Assembly (NCBI GenBank): GCA_902611475.1 | Contig: CACLZW010000010.1 | Coordinates: 1 to 49,575 of the forward strand | Source: an uncultured Alphaproteobacteria bacterium | Lineage (GTDB): Bacteria; Pseudomonadota; Alphaproteobacteria; Rhodobacterales; Rhodobacteraceae | Direction: 5' to 3' | DNA: 49,575 nucleotides | Part shown: in pieces, positions 8,589 through 17,885 of the stretch | Layout: the number at the start of each line of letters is the position of its first letter | Numbering within the stretch: position 1 is the stretch's first letter | Program-made: the position numbers and the translations under genes | The notes under the pieces: model-generated | Database searches by the model: none | What the model saw: only the letters and a program-made list of their open reading frames with translations | Told to the model about the DNA's origin: nothing

Positions 8589-8638
8589 TTGATCAATCAA
8601 ATAAAATTATTGATATCTTCGAAACTACTTGAAACTAC
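8589..8638. repeat. Small palindrome and 10-base tandem repeat between mnmA and ligA
   Basis: The divergent gap 8567-8694 holds an 8-base palindrome TTGATCAA (8589-8596) and two copies of GAAACTAC at 8621-8628 and 8631-8638, exactly 10 bases, one helical turn, apart. They could be regulator sites for the divergent genes or chance. No other gene-like content is seen in the gap. Confidence 0.35.
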
Positions 8639-8694
8639 ATTTGAAGTGTATAAAAAAATCATTAATCTAAAAGTATATTTTTATAGGATTTTAG

Positions 8695-10791
8695 TTGTTA
8701 ACAAAACCTAAAGTAATATCTAGGCTCCAAGAGCTATCAGAGATAATAACCAAAGCAAGAGAGGCGTATTTTAACCTCAATCAATCGGATATCACAGACC
8801 AAGAGTACGATCAGAATATTTCTGAATTCCAGAAACTTCTATCGATATACCCAGAATTAAAAGATCAATATAGCATTTTAGATCAAGTCGGAGTGATGCC
8901 GAACTCAAGGTTTAAAAAAGTTAAACATCTTACACCAATGTACTCTCTTGCCAACGCGTTTAATATTGAGGATATTCTTAATTTCCTAAAACAAATAAGA
9001 TCATTTCTAGATTTATCCAAAAGCGAGAAAATTGACTTAGTATTTGAACCAAAGATTGACGGTCTATCCTTATCATTGATCTATAAAAATGGTGCTTTAT
9101 TTCAAGCTTTGACAAGAGGTGATGGCCTCATTGGCGAGGATGTTACAGAAAATGCTCGTCTGATACCAGACATACCAATATCGATACCAATAAAAATTGA
9201 TACTCTTGAAATAAGAGGAGAAGTTTACTTTCCCAATTCAACCTTCAGGGAATTAAATGAAGAGCTTGAAAAGTCGGGCGGCAAAACGTTTTCTAACCCT
9301 AGAAATGCAGCATCTGGTACACTGAGGCAGTTTAAATCAAACAAGAATAGAAACAAAAACTTATGCTTTTTCGCATACTCTGTTGGAAAATCCGCTCACC
9401 AACTGGCCGATAGTCAGGAAATGTTACTAAAAGTTTTTAACGATCTAGGATTTAAAATAAACGATATCTCTAAAGTTTTTACCAGTGTAGAAGAACTCTT
9501 GCAGTATTACGATAAAGTTTTCGCTATGAGAACAGAACTCGATTACGACATTGACGGCATTGTATATAAGGTAAACAATTTAAGTTTGCAACAGAGGCTT
9601 GGTTTTAGATCTTCATCACCTCGATGGGCTATCGCACACAAATTTCCAGCTGAGCTGTCCATTACGATTATTGAAGATATTGAAATTCAAATAGGTAGAA
9701 CAGGAACCTTGTCACCGGTAGCAAAGTTGAAGCCCGTAAATATAGGTGGGGTGATAGTTTCTAGTGCAACTTTACACAATAGAGACTTTATTACGGGTTT
9801 AGATAATAAAGGCAATAAAATTAGGGATGGCGCTGATATTAGAAAAGGTGATTGGGTTACAGTTTATAGGGCAGGAGATGTAATTCCGAAAATTAAAGAT
9901 GTAGATATTTCTAAAAGAACCGCAACTTCTAAATCGTTTGTTTTCCCGGACTTATGCCCTTCCTGTGGCGCTGAAGTTAAAATTGACAAAACGGACTCGG
10001 CAATCAGGTGTTATAATTTTCAGAACTGTGATGCGCAGGTGATTGCAGGCTTGAAGCATTTTGTTTCTAAAAAAGCTTTTAATATCGATGGTCTTGGAGG
10101 AAGAATTATAGAAGAATTCCATCAAAAAAAACTAATCCAACAACCCGCCGACTTTTTTCGATTAGAATCAAAGTCAACACATGGATCAAATTTGATTGAA
10201 TTTCTTGGAAAAGGTTGGGGTGAAAAGTCGCTTAAAAATCTATTACATTCCATTGAGAAAGCTAAGCTTATAAAGCTCGACAGGTTTCTTTTTTCTTTGG
10301 GTATTCGTCATATTGGAGAAAATGCATCGCAAATTTTAGCCGGTTATTTTGGATCATGGGACGATTTTTATAAAGCTATTAAAGCAGGCATCACAAAAAA
10401 TGACAGGCAATTTCTTTTTGAAATTGAGGGAATTGGGCAGCTAATGGTTACTTCTCTCATTGGGTTCTTTTCAGATTTTAAAGAGAGAGAAAAACTAGAG
10501 GATTTGTTGAAGTATGTAAAAATAGAAAAGTTCATTAAATTAAGTAAAGTTGAAACAGCTATTACTGATAAAAAGTTGGTTCTTACAGGTACATTTAATG
10601 CATTTTCGAGAGCGGAGTTGAAGTCCATTTGCGAGAGGGCTGGGGCGAAGGTTTTAACATCCGTATCGAGCAATGTAGATTTCTTGGTAGTTGGTCAAGC
10701 TCCAGGTTCAAAAGTCAAAAAAGCAGGTGAATTAGGCATAAAGCAAGTTAATGAGGAAGAGTTTAAAGTTTTAATTGATTATAATCTATGA
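8695..10791 (+). CDS. ligA: LigA, NAD-dependent DNA ligase
   Basis: A 698-residue replicative and repair ligase. The adenylation domain carries the nucleophile Lys in FEPKIDGLSL (K120), preceded by the Ia domain and followed by TRGDGLIGEDVTENAR. Next come the OB fold, a four-Cys zinc finger (CPSCG ... RCYNFQNCDAQ, about residues 420-445), helix-hairpin-helix repeats, and a C-terminal BRCT domain (LVLTGTF ... LVVGQAPGSKVKKA). The start is a TTG with AGGAT about eight bases upstream; no ATG is available near the family's usual N-terminus. The stop codon overlaps the recG start (ATGA), so both are translationally coupled. Confidence 0.97.
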   Translation: MLTKPKVISRLQELSEIITKAREAYFNLNQSDITDQEYDQNISEFQKLLSIYPELKDQYSILDQVGVMPNSRFKKVKHLTPMYSLANAFNIEDILNFLKQIRSFLDLSKSEKIDLVFEPKIDGLSLSLIYKNGALFQALTRGDGLIGEDVTENARLIPDIPISIPIKIDTLEIRGEVYFPNSTFRELNEELEKSGGKTFSNPRNAASGTLRQFKSNKNRNKNLCFFAYSVGKSAHQLADSQEMLLKVFNDLGFKINDISKVFTSVEELLQYYDKVFAMRTELDYDIDGIVYKVNNLSLQQRLGFRSSSPRWAIAHKFPAELSITIIEDIEIQIGRTGTLSPVAKLKPVNIGGVIVSSATLHNRDFITGLDNKGNKIRDGADIRKGDWVTVYRAGDVIPKIKDVDISKRTATSKSFVFPDLCPSCGAEVKIDKTDSAIRCYNFQNCDAQVIAGLKHFVSKKAFNIDGLGGRIIEEFHQKKLIQQPADFFRLESKSTHGSNLIEFLGKGWGEKSLKNLLHSIEKAKLIKLDRFLFSLGIRHIGENASQILAGYFGSWDDFYKAIKAGITKNDRQFLFEIEGIGQLMVTSLIGFFSDFKEREKLEDLLKYVKIEKFIKLSKVETAITDKKLVLTGTFNAFSRAELKSICERAGAKVLTSVSSNVDFLVVGQAPGSKVKKAGELGIKQVNEEEFKVLIDYNL

Positions 10792-12812
10792 AGGATCTTC
10801 TAAAAAGTGTGGGTCAAGAGTATTTATTGGACAGTGTTTCTACTCTTAAAGGTATTGGCCCTAAGTCTTCCAAAACACTTTCACAAGCGTCTATAGAGTC
10901 CGTATTAGACCTTCTCCTTCTTTTACCTAGAAAATATAAAAGAAGAGACCGTTGGTTTAAAGTGAATAAAAGGTTGCTTCCTCGAACTGTTACAATAGAA
11001 GTTTTAATAAAAAATCATATTTACCCAAAAAACAAGCGATCACCTCTTAGAATATCAGCAGAAACATACGGTAGCCCTCTAATAATTTTATTATTTTCCT
11101 TTAACAAGGCTCAGTTGAGTAATTATTATCCACCCGGTGAAAATATAGTGATTTCTGGGGACCTAACACTCGATGGAAGTAAGTTAACTATGATACACCC
11201 CGATTATTCCGTTAAACCAGATGAAATCTATAAAATTCCTCAAATTGAGCCCATCTATCCTTCTGTGTATGGTTTAGGAAATAAATTTTTACAGAAAACA
11301 GTCGGTAATGTAATAAATGATTTTAATTCAATAGCGGAGTGGTGCCCTAAAAAGTTTATTAAAGTAAAAAACTGGCCCAGTTTTTCTGAGGCGTTAAGGC
11401 TAATCCACATGCCTAAGGATAATAAAGACCTATCCTGTATCATAAAAGCTAGAAAGAGGCTTATTTTTGACGAATTTTATGCGCATCATATAAAAATGGA
11501 TAAATTCAGTCGTGCTGCTAAGAAAAAAGAAGGTTTCAAAGTAGAGGGAGATAAAGTTCTTATTAAAAACTTAATCAATAATCTCTCTTTCCAGCTTACT
11601 AAAGGCCAGCTAAATGCGCTTTACGAAATTTTAGATGATATTGAATCTGAGCCTAAAATGAATCGTTTGCTCCAAGGCGATGTTGGTAGTGGCAAAACTA
11701 TTGTAGTCCTTCTTGCCGCAATGTTTGTTGTTTCTGGAGGGCATCAAGTTGCAATTATGGCTCCTACAGAGGTACTTGCAATGCAACATGCGAAATCACT
11801 AAAAGACGTCTTGAGAGCACAAGAGATAAATAAATTAAATGTAACTATTTTAACAGGATCAGATAATCGAAGTGAGAGGGAAAAGAAGTTGCTTTTGATT
11901 TCTTGTGGAGAAGCAAAAATCGTTATAGGCACACATGCTCTTTTCCAGAGAAATGTACATTTTCATAACCTTCGCTTGGCTGTAATTGATGAGCAACATA
12001 AGTTTGGAGTAATGCAAAGATTTAGATTGGAAAAAAAAGGAAATGTTAACTCAATTGTAATAAGTGCAACCCCTATACCCAGATCTTTAGCTTTGACAGT
12101 ATTTAGTGATCGTGATTTGACAATAATCAAGGAGAAACCAAAAAACAGGTTGAGTATCGAAACGCTTGCTATATCTGTAAAAAAAATTAGAAAGCTATTG
12201 GATAAGTTGGCCAAGCAGATGTCTGAAGGTCAGCAAGTTTATTGGGTGTGTCCGTTAATAGAAGAGAACGAAAATAACCATCTCTCTAATTCAAATGATA
12301 GGTTCTTGTATTTAAGAAATGAATTTAGTCAGTTTAAGGTTGGTCTAATTCATGGACAAATGCCCAGTGAGGATAAGGAAAGTGAACTTAGAAAATTTAG
12401 CGAAAGAAAGATTGATATTTTAGTGTCAACCACTGTTATTGAAGTCGGAATAGATAACCCAAATGCCACAGCAATTGTAATTGAAAATGCAAATAGATTT
12501 GGCCTTTCACAGTTGCATCAACTTAGAGGGAGAGTTGGTAGGGGGGATAAAAAATCATATTGCTTTCTCGTGTATGATGGAAATCTTTCAGATCAAGCTA
12601 TTCAGAGGCTTAAAATAATGAAAGAGACGCAGGATGGGTTTGAGATTGCCGAAAAAGATATGGCTCTCAGAGGATCTGGAGATTTGCTAGGAACGATGCA
12701 ATCGGGCCATAAAATATTTAAGTTGTCTGAAGTAACGGAAGAACCAGAGCTATTCTTGGAGGCGTACAAACTAGCGCAAGATACTAAAACTGCAGTACCA
12801 AAACGATATTAA
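10788..12812 (+). CDS. recG: RecG, ATP-dependent branched-DNA helicase
   Basis: This 674-residue superfamily 2 helicase reverses stalled forks and processes recombination intermediates. An N-terminal wedge/OB region (roughly 60-150) precedes helicase motifs: LLQGDVGSGKT (Walker A, about 294-304), VIDEQHKFGV (DEQH box), SATPIPRSLALT, STTVIEVGID and QLRGRVGRGDKKSYC, then the family's C-terminal AEKDMALRGSGDLLGTMQSG. Length is within the family range (about 690). It overlaps ligA by four bases. A separate promoter lies just after its stop and serves the small ORF at 12884. Confidence 0.97.
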   Translation: MKDLLKSVGQEYLLDSVSTLKGIGPKSSKTLSQASIESVLDLLLLLPRKYKRRDRWFKVNKRLLPRTVTIEVLIKNHIYPKNKRSPLRISAETYGSPLIILLFSFNKAQLSNYYPPGENIVISGDLTLDGSKLTMIHPDYSVKPDEIYKIPQIEPIYPSVYGLGNKFLQKTVGNVINDFNSIAEWCPKKFIKVKNWPSFSEALRLIHMPKDNKDLSCIIKARKRLIFDEFYAHHIKMDKFSRAAKKKEGFKVEGDKVLIKNLINNLSFQLTKGQLNALYEILDDIESEPKMNRLLQGDVGSGKTIVVLLAAMFVVSGGHQVAIMAPTEVLAMQHAKSLKDVLRAQEINKLNVTILTGSDNRSEREKKLLLISCGEAKIVIGTHALFQRNVHFHNLRLAVIDEQHKFGVMQRFRLEKKGNVNSIVISATPIPRSLALTVFSDRDLTIIKEKPKNRLSIETLAISVKKIRKLLDKLAKQMSEGQQVYWVCPLIEENENNHLSNSNDRFLYLRNEFSQFKVGLIHGQMPSEDKESELRKFSERKIDILVSTTVIEVGIDNPNATAIVIENANRFGLSQLHQLRGRVGRGDKKSYCFLVYDGNLSDQAIQRLKIMKETQDGFEIAEKDMALRGSGDLLGTMQSGHKIFKLSEVTEEPELFLEAYKLAQDTKTAVPKRY

Positions 12813-12836
12813 ATTCACTTTGTTTATATTTTGTTC

Positions 12837-12864
12837 TTTACATGTTCTTCTTATGTTCTATAAT
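12837..12864 (+). promoter_or_regulatory. Promoter of the 38-residue microprotein gene
   Basis: TTTACA (12837-12842), a 16-base spacer and a perfect TATAAT (12859-12864) form one of the better sigma-70-type promoters in the window. Transcription would begin near 12871, just before an AGGAG ribosome binding site (12873-12877) and the ATG at 12884. Confidence 0.55.
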
Positions 12865-12883
12865 GAGAGACTAGGAGACAGTA

Positions 12884-13000
12884 ATGAAAAATAAGATACC
12901 TTTTTTAACATTAGAAAAAAGTCTGGTGGCAGACATTGTTAATTTAATTATTATTGGAATGTCCCTTTTTTTATATGGACTAGTTACTTTTTGTTTTTAG
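12884..13000 (+). CDS. Putative single-span membrane microprotein (38 aa)
   Basis: A short reading frame between recG and the convergent IscU-like gene. Evidence that it is real: an AGGAG ribosome binding site six bases before the ATG, a consensus-like promoter just upstream, and a protein that makes structural sense. The N-terminal part (MKNKIPFLTLEKSLVADI) is basic then amphipathic; residues 18-38 form one hydrophobic helix (LIIIGMSLFLYGLVTF), predicting N-in insertion. No family is recognised. Its last 21 bases overlap the 3' end of the convergent gene. It could be a small regulator or accessory subunit of a membrane complex, but that is a guess. Confidence 0.55.
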   Translation: MKNKIPFLTLEKSLVADIVNLIIIGMSLFLYGLVTFCF

Positions 13001-13417
13001 GCTAGAAACTTTTTGCAACGCATCTATTGAAGCGTCAAGAATAAGAAGAACTGAGTCATGCCTGTATGGAACTTTTTGAGCAGGTTCGAAGTACTTGTAT
13101 CTAGTAAACGGATCTTTTATTAAAAAGGTTCCTGTATCTAGGAATGTTTTTAAGTTTTTCCTTAGTTCTGTTATTATGCCAATATCCGCTCCGATGGCAT
13201 GGGTTACAAAAACGCAAGCTGATGCCTGACCAAGTGCACATGCTTTTATGTCAAGACCAACCTGAGATATCTTTGACTCAGAAATGTTTAAGTCCAAAGT
13301 AATGCTAGAACCACATATTGCAGTTCTCTTTGTAATAGTAACGTCTGGGTTCATTAACCTAGTTGTGATGGGAATAGTGGAGGCAAGTTCTAAAATATTA
13401 TTTGTGTATAGATCCAT
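12980..13417 (-). CDS. IscU/NifU-like iron-sulfur cluster scaffold family protein
   Basis: A 145-residue protein with the NifU N-terminal (IscU/SufU) fold. Two of the three cluster-ligating cysteines are in place: C35 (TAICGSSI) and C60 (IKACALGQA). The third, expected around residue 122 in the C-terminal helix, is Ser (RHDSVLLILDA). I recall the same substitution in alphaproteobacterial homologues that sit next to hisI, so it appears to be a family trait rather than a defect. A role in Fe-S assembly or delivery is inferred; it may not hold a cluster by itself. It diverges from hisI with 42 bases between the starts. Confidence 0.82.
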   Translation of the reverse strand: MDLYTNNILELASTIPITTRLMNPDVTITKRTAICGSSITLDLNISESKISQVGLDIKACALGQASACVFVTHAIGADIGIITELRKNLKTFLDTGTFLIKDPFTRYKYFEPAQKVPYRHDSVLLILDASIDALQKVSSLKTKSN

Positions 13418-13459
13418 GTGTGTTAAAAATTCCCCTATTATCTACAAAAGGACTATAGA

Positions 13460-13798
13460 GTGAATGAAATAAAATTTAAACAAAAAATAGATGCCTTAAA
13501 GTTTAATGATAATGGGTTGATTCCCTGTGTAGCCCAAGATCACGAAAGTAAGCAGGTTCTTATGCTCGCATGGGGATCTAAAGAAACATTATTTCAGAGT
13601 GTTTCAAGTGGGCTTGCTACCTATTGGTCTAGGTCAAGAGGTGAGGTTTGGGTGAAGGGAAAAACATCTGGTAACATTCAAGAAATAAAAAAAATACACA
13701 TTGATTGCGATGGAGATACAGTTCTATTTGAAGTCAAGCAAACTGGTGCAGCCTGTCATACGGGGTCTAAATCATGTTTTTTTACAGAACTTCTTTAG
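13460..13798 (+). CDS. hisI: HisI, phosphoribosyl-AMP cyclohydrolase
   Basis: A 112-residue zinc/magnesium enzyme that opens the adenine ring of PR-AMP in step three of histidine synthesis. The family signature is complete: ATYWSRSRGEVWVKGKTSGN (about residues 53-72), then the metal-binding DCDGD (80s) and GAACHTGSKSCFF. It is the monofunctional form without a HisE fusion. The start is GTG, nine bases after AAAAGGAC. The 3' end overlaps the convergent trmFO by four bases. No other his gene lies nearby. Confidence 0.96.
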   Translation: MNEIKFKQKIDALKFNDNGLIPCVAQDHESKQVLMLAWGSKETLFQSVSSGLATYWSRSRGEVWVKGKTSGNIQEIKKIHIDCDGDTVLFEVKQTGAACHTGSKSCFFTELL

Positions 13799-15147
13799 AG
13801 ACTACTTTGGGACTCTAGCCAATTGTGAAAACTTGATTTTGCAATTGACGTATAGGCTGCATATCTTTCTCGCCTGTTTTTCTTTCCTTTAAAATCTTTC
13901 ACAGTAGATTTGAAAAGGCCAAAGTTTACATTCATTGGCTGAAAGTCATTATTATGTGTAATAAGATGATTAGCAAGGGCTCCCAAAGCAGTATCAGCAG
14001 AAGGTAATTTTACCTCTTTACCCAGAATTTTTGCTCCAACTATTCGTCCCACTAGCAAGCCAATAGCAGCGCTCTCTACATACCCTTCGACCCCAGTAAT
14101 TTGTCCTGCGATACTAATGTTAGGGTATGATTTTAATTGGAAGTATTTATCTAAAATATCTGGTGAATTCAAAAAAGTATTTTTATGTATTCCACCCAAC
14201 CTCGCGAACCTAGCTTCCTGCAAACCATTGATTGACCGCAAAATTTCTGCTTGCCTAGAATGCTTGATTTTTGTTTGGAATCCTACAATGTTGAATAAAG
14301 TGCCTTCCTTATTTTCTTTCCTAAGCTGAACCACAGCATATGGTTTCACATCACTGTATGGATTTGTAAGTCCTACTGGTTTCATTGGTCCAAATCTAAG
14401 CGTGTCCTTTCCTCTTGATGCCATTACCTCGATTGGTAAACATCCAGAAAAAAATGGTACATCTACTTCCCAATCATTAAAGTCGGCTTTATCACTTCTA
14501 GAGATTTTAGAAACAAACTCATAATATTCATCCTTTGTCATAGGACAGTTAAGGTAAGCTTTCCTCTCTTCAGTGCTATCTCCTTTATCATACCTAGATT
14601 GAAACCATGTACTCTCATAATCAATAGAGTCTGCGTAGACGGTAGGTGCTATAGCATCATAAAAGTATAAATTTTTTGATCCAGTTAGTTTTATAAGAGA
14701 TTGTGCTAGCTTATTTGACGTAAGAGGACCAGAAGCTATTATTACGTGGTCTTCTTCTAATTGTTTTAAGTCTGTTATCTCTTTTTGTATTACGTTTATA
14801 AAAGAATTATTTTTTATTAACTCAGTTATTTCTGACGAAAATTTCATTCGATCAACTGCCATTGCACTTCCTGCTGGTATACGTGCCTTGTCACCAGTTG
14901 AGATAATAAGCCCATCCGCAGCTCTCATCTCCCAATGTAATTGTCCTACAGCATTATTGGTGTGGTCATCTGATCTAAACGAATTTGAGCAAACTAGCTC
15001 TGCTAACAAGGAAGTCTTATGGGCAGGAGTTTTTTTATTGGGCCTCATTTCGTATAAATTTGATGATATACCCATTCTACCTAGCTGCCACGCGGCTTCA
15101 CTTCCAGCCAGTCCACCTCCAACTATAGCGACTTTTTTCTCTGACAT
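13795..15147 (-). CDS. trmFO: TrmFO, folate/FAD-dependent tRNA U54 C5-methyltransferase
   Basis: A 450-residue GidA-related flavoprotein that uses methylene-tetrahydrofolate and FADH2 to make m5U54 in the tRNA T-loop. The FAD-binding GGGLAGSEAAWQL is at residues 10-22. Family hallmarks LVCSNSFRSDD, GQITGVEGYVESAA and the C-terminal FKGKKNRRERYA are visible. The gene starts immediately after the gyrA stop codon (zero bases between), so it is the last member of the ssb-gyrA-trmFO unit. Length is normal. Confidence 0.97.
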   Translation of the reverse strand: MSEKKVAIVGGGLAGSEAAWQLGRMGISSNLYEMRPNKKTPAHKTSLLAELVCSNSFRSDDHTNNAVGQLHWEMRAADGLIISTGDKARIPAGSAMAVDRMKFSSEITELIKNNSFINVIQKEITDLKQLEEDHVIIASGPLTSNKLAQSLIKLTGSKNLYFYDAIAPTVYADSIDYESTWFQSRYDKGDSTEERKAYLNCPMTKDEYYEFVSKISRSDKADFNDWEVDVPFFSGCLPIEVMASRGKDTLRFGPMKPVGLTNPYSDVKPYAVVQLRKENKEGTLFNIVGFQTKIKHSRQAEILRSINGLQEARFARLGGIHKNTFLNSPDILDKYFQLKSYPNISIAGQITGVEGYVESAAIGLLVGRIVGAKILGKEVKLPSADTALGALANHLITHNNDFQPMNVNFGLFKSTVKDFKGKKNRRERYAAYTSIAKSSFHNWLESQSSL

Positions 15148-17856
15148 TTAATCTGCATCTTCGGTTGTATCCGCTATCCAAGCGACAGATACGACATTTT
15201 CATCTCCCTTGGTATCAAATACTTTTACACCAGACGCACTTCTCGACTGCCTTGATATTTCAGATACGGAGCAGCGTATGCTTTGGCCCGTAGATGTAAC
15301 TAGCATTATTTGATCATCATCTTCCACAGTGAAAGAGGCTATAATGCTATCTTGTCTTCTTTCAAGATTAGCAGATGTGATGCCTTGACCGCCACGCCCC
15401 GACCTTCTATATTCGTGGGCTGAAGATCTTTTGCCAAAGCCTTGAGACGTAATTGTTAATATCCATTCCTCCAAGGCACCCAACTCAACATATCTCTCTT
15501 GACTTAAAACTAATGTAGAGTCTTCTCCATTTTCAATTCCGTTATCTTCACCCGTAATTGCTCTTCTCATTTTGAAATATGCTAATCGTTCCTCTGTGCT
15601 GACCTCTATGTGTTTTAATACACCCATAGATATGACTGTGTCATTTTTCTTTAAAGTTATTCCTTTGACGCCAATGGAATCGCGACCCTTGAAAATTCTT
15701 ACATCCTGAGTATTAAAACGAATGGCTTTTCCTTTTGCAGTGGTAAGCAGTACATCATTATCATTTTTGCAAATCTGTGCACCAACTAGTGTCGTGTTTT
15801 CAGGCAATTTCATAGCAATTTTTCCATTTGCTTTTACATTTGTGAAGTCTGACAATGCATTTTTTCGAACGTTACCTGTAGAGGTGGCAAAAAATATTTG
15901 AAGGTCTTTCCAAGTTTCCTCCTCTGCTTCAACTGGTAATATAGTTGTAATTCTCGAAGACGAATTTATTGGTAGCAGGTTTACAATAGCTTTTCCTTTG
16001 GAGCTTCTGCCACTTTGTGGTAGGCGCCAAGTCTTAAGCTTGTAAACAAAACCATCTGATGAAAAAAATAATAAAGGTGTATGTGTATTCGTAACGAATA
16101 GATTAGTTACCACATCAGTTTCCTTTGTATTCATGCCTTGAGTACCCTTGCCACCACGTTTTTGCTCTCTGTACTCAGATAATGCTGTTCTTTTAATGTA
16201 TCCTTCTCTCGTAACTGTAACGACCATCTCTTCTTTCTCGATAAGGTCTTCATCTTCAAAGTCTCCCTCAAATTCCTGAATTTCTGACCTTCTTGGAATA
16301 GCGTAGCTTTCTTTGACTTCCTTAAGTTCTTGAGAAATTATTTTTCTTATTCGTTCTCTTGATTTTAAAATATCGAGGCAAACTCTTATCTTATCTGCTA
16401 AGTCTTCTAGTTCACTGCCTATTTCGGTTGCTCCTAGTGCCGTCAATCGTTGAAGACGCAACTCGAGTATTGCTTTTGCCTGTTGCTCAGACAACAAATA
16501 AGTTCCATCTTCGTTAATTTTGTGAAGAGGATCATCAATAAGCTCTAAATATTGGCTTAACTCCTTCACTTTCCACTTAGTATTCATAAGCGTTTCTTTT
16601 GCCTTGGATGGATTTTCGGAATTTCTAATTATAGCAATAACTTCATCAACATTCGAAACTGCAACGGCTAAACCACAAAGAAGGTGGCTTCTTTCTCTGG
16701 CCTTCTCAAGTTCAAAAATGGTTCGTCTTGCAACCACTTCTTCTCGAAAATCAATGAACTTAGTCAAAAAACTCTTTAAATTGAGGAGACTTGGTTTCCC
16801 TTTATCTAAGGCTAAAAGATTGAAACCAAAACTCGTTTGCATCTGTGAAAAGCGATATAGTTGGTTTAAAACCACTTCCACGGTGGCATCTCTTTTTAAA
16901 TCAATAACAACTCTAACTCCAAGTCTATCCGACTCATCCTGGACATGTGATATTCCCTCGATCTTTTTTTCTCTTGCGAGTTCCGCTATTTTTTCGACCA
17001 GCGAGGATTTATTTACCTGATAGGGAATTTCAGTTATCACTATTGATAACCTATCCTTTTTGTGTTCTTCTAAGGAATGTCTTGCTCTGATAACTATTGA
17101 ACCCTTACCAGTTAAATACGCTTGTCTAGAACCAGATTGACCTAAAATGATACCACCAGTAGGAAAGTCGGGGGCGGGCAACAATTTCATTAAATCCTCA
17201 ATCTCTATATGAGGATCTTCAATTATAGCTAATGCGGCATCAATCACTTCTCCAACGTTGTGTGGAGGAATGTTTGTTGCCATTCCCACTGCGATACCTC
17301 CTGCACCATTTACTAATAAATTTGGAAATCTTGCTGGTAAAACCTTAGGCTCGATATCTTTTCCATCATAATTATCTTGGAAATCAACAGTACCCTTTTC
17401 AATATCGTCAAGCAAAGCTGCTGTGGGCTTCGCCATTCGAACTTCAGTATACCTCATCGCAGCAGCGGAATCTCCATCAATTGACCCAAAGTTTCCTTGC
17501 CCATCTAGCAATACCAAAGACATTGAAAAATCTTGAGCCATTCTGACTAGCGCGTCATAGATAGCCTGGTCTCCATGAGGATGATATTTACCCATTACAT
17601 CGCCTACAGGTCGAGCAGATTTTCTATATGGTCTGTCGAACGTATTATTTGTCTCATGCATCGAGTATAGAATTCGTCTGTGAACGGGTTTTAAGCCATC
17701 TCTGAGATCTGGAATAGCTCTGCTCACAATTACACTCATTGCGTAGTCTAGGTAAGCAGATTTCATCTCTGATTCTAGCGAAACTTGTGACACGCTATTA
17801 TCGATTAATACTTTATCACTTTCTGAGTGTTCTTCGTTACTATCGTTATCTGTCAA
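15148..17856 (-). CDS. gyrA: GyrA, DNA gyrase subunit A
   Basis: This 902-residue type IIA topoisomerase subunit introduces negative supercoils with GyrB. The winged-helix breakage domain holds the catalytic tyrosine Y136 (AAAMRYTEVRM), and the C-terminal beta-pinwheel carries the GyrA box KRGGKG (in YREQKRGGKGTQG), which separates gyrase from topoisomerase IV ParC. In the quinolone-resistance-determining region, HPHGDQAIYD, the residue equivalent to E. coli Ser83 is Gln (Q97), while Asp87 is kept (D101). The N-terminus has an acidic extension of about 25 residues. It starts 29 bases after ssb and abuts trmFO. Confidence 0.98.
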   Translation of the reverse strand: MTDNDSNEEHSESDKVLIDNSVSQVSLESEMKSAYLDYAMSVIVSRAIPDLRDGLKPVHRRILYSMHETNNTFDRPYRKSARPVGDVMGKYHPHGDQAIYDALVRMAQDFSMSLVLLDGQGNFGSIDGDSAAAMRYTEVRMAKPTAALLDDIEKGTVDFQDNYDGKDIEPKVLPARFPNLLVNGAGGIAVGMATNIPPHNVGEVIDAALAIIEDPHIEIEDLMKLLPAPDFPTGGIILGQSGSRQAYLTGKGSIVIRARHSLEEHKKDRLSIVITEIPYQVNKSSLVEKIAELAREKKIEGISHVQDESDRLGVRVVIDLKRDATVEVVLNQLYRFSQMQTSFGFNLLALDKGKPSLLNLKSFLTKFIDFREEVVARRTIFELEKARERSHLLCGLAVAVSNVDEVIAIIRNSENPSKAKETLMNTKWKVKELSQYLELIDDPLHKINEDGTYLLSEQQAKAILELRLQRLTALGATEIGSELEDLADKIRVCLDILKSRERIRKIISQELKEVKESYAIPRRSEIQEFEGDFEDEDLIEKEEMVVTVTREGYIKRTALSEYREQKRGGKGTQGMNTKETDVVTNLFVTNTHTPLLFFSSDGFVYKLKTWRLPQSGRSSKGKAIVNLLPINSSSRITTILPVEAEEETWKDLQIFFATSTGNVRKNALSDFTNVKANGKIAMKLPENTTLVGAQICKNDNDVLLTTAKGKAIRFNTQDVRIFKGRDSIGVKGITLKKNDTVISMGVLKHIEVSTEERLAYFKMRRAITGEDNGIENGEDSTLVLSQERYVELGALEEWILTITSQGFGKRSSAHEYRRSGRGGQGITSANLERRQDSIIASFTVEDDDQIMLVTSTGQSIRCSVSEISRQSRSASGVKVFDTKGDENVVSVAWIADTTEDAD

Positions 17857-17885
17857 AAGTAAGAATTCCTGAAAAAATGGTCAAA

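Noticed and set aside
16604-17020. 138-codon plus-strand frame inside gyrA
   Set aside because: Antisense to a fully conserved part of GyrA; composition is that of a codon-driven shadow frame.
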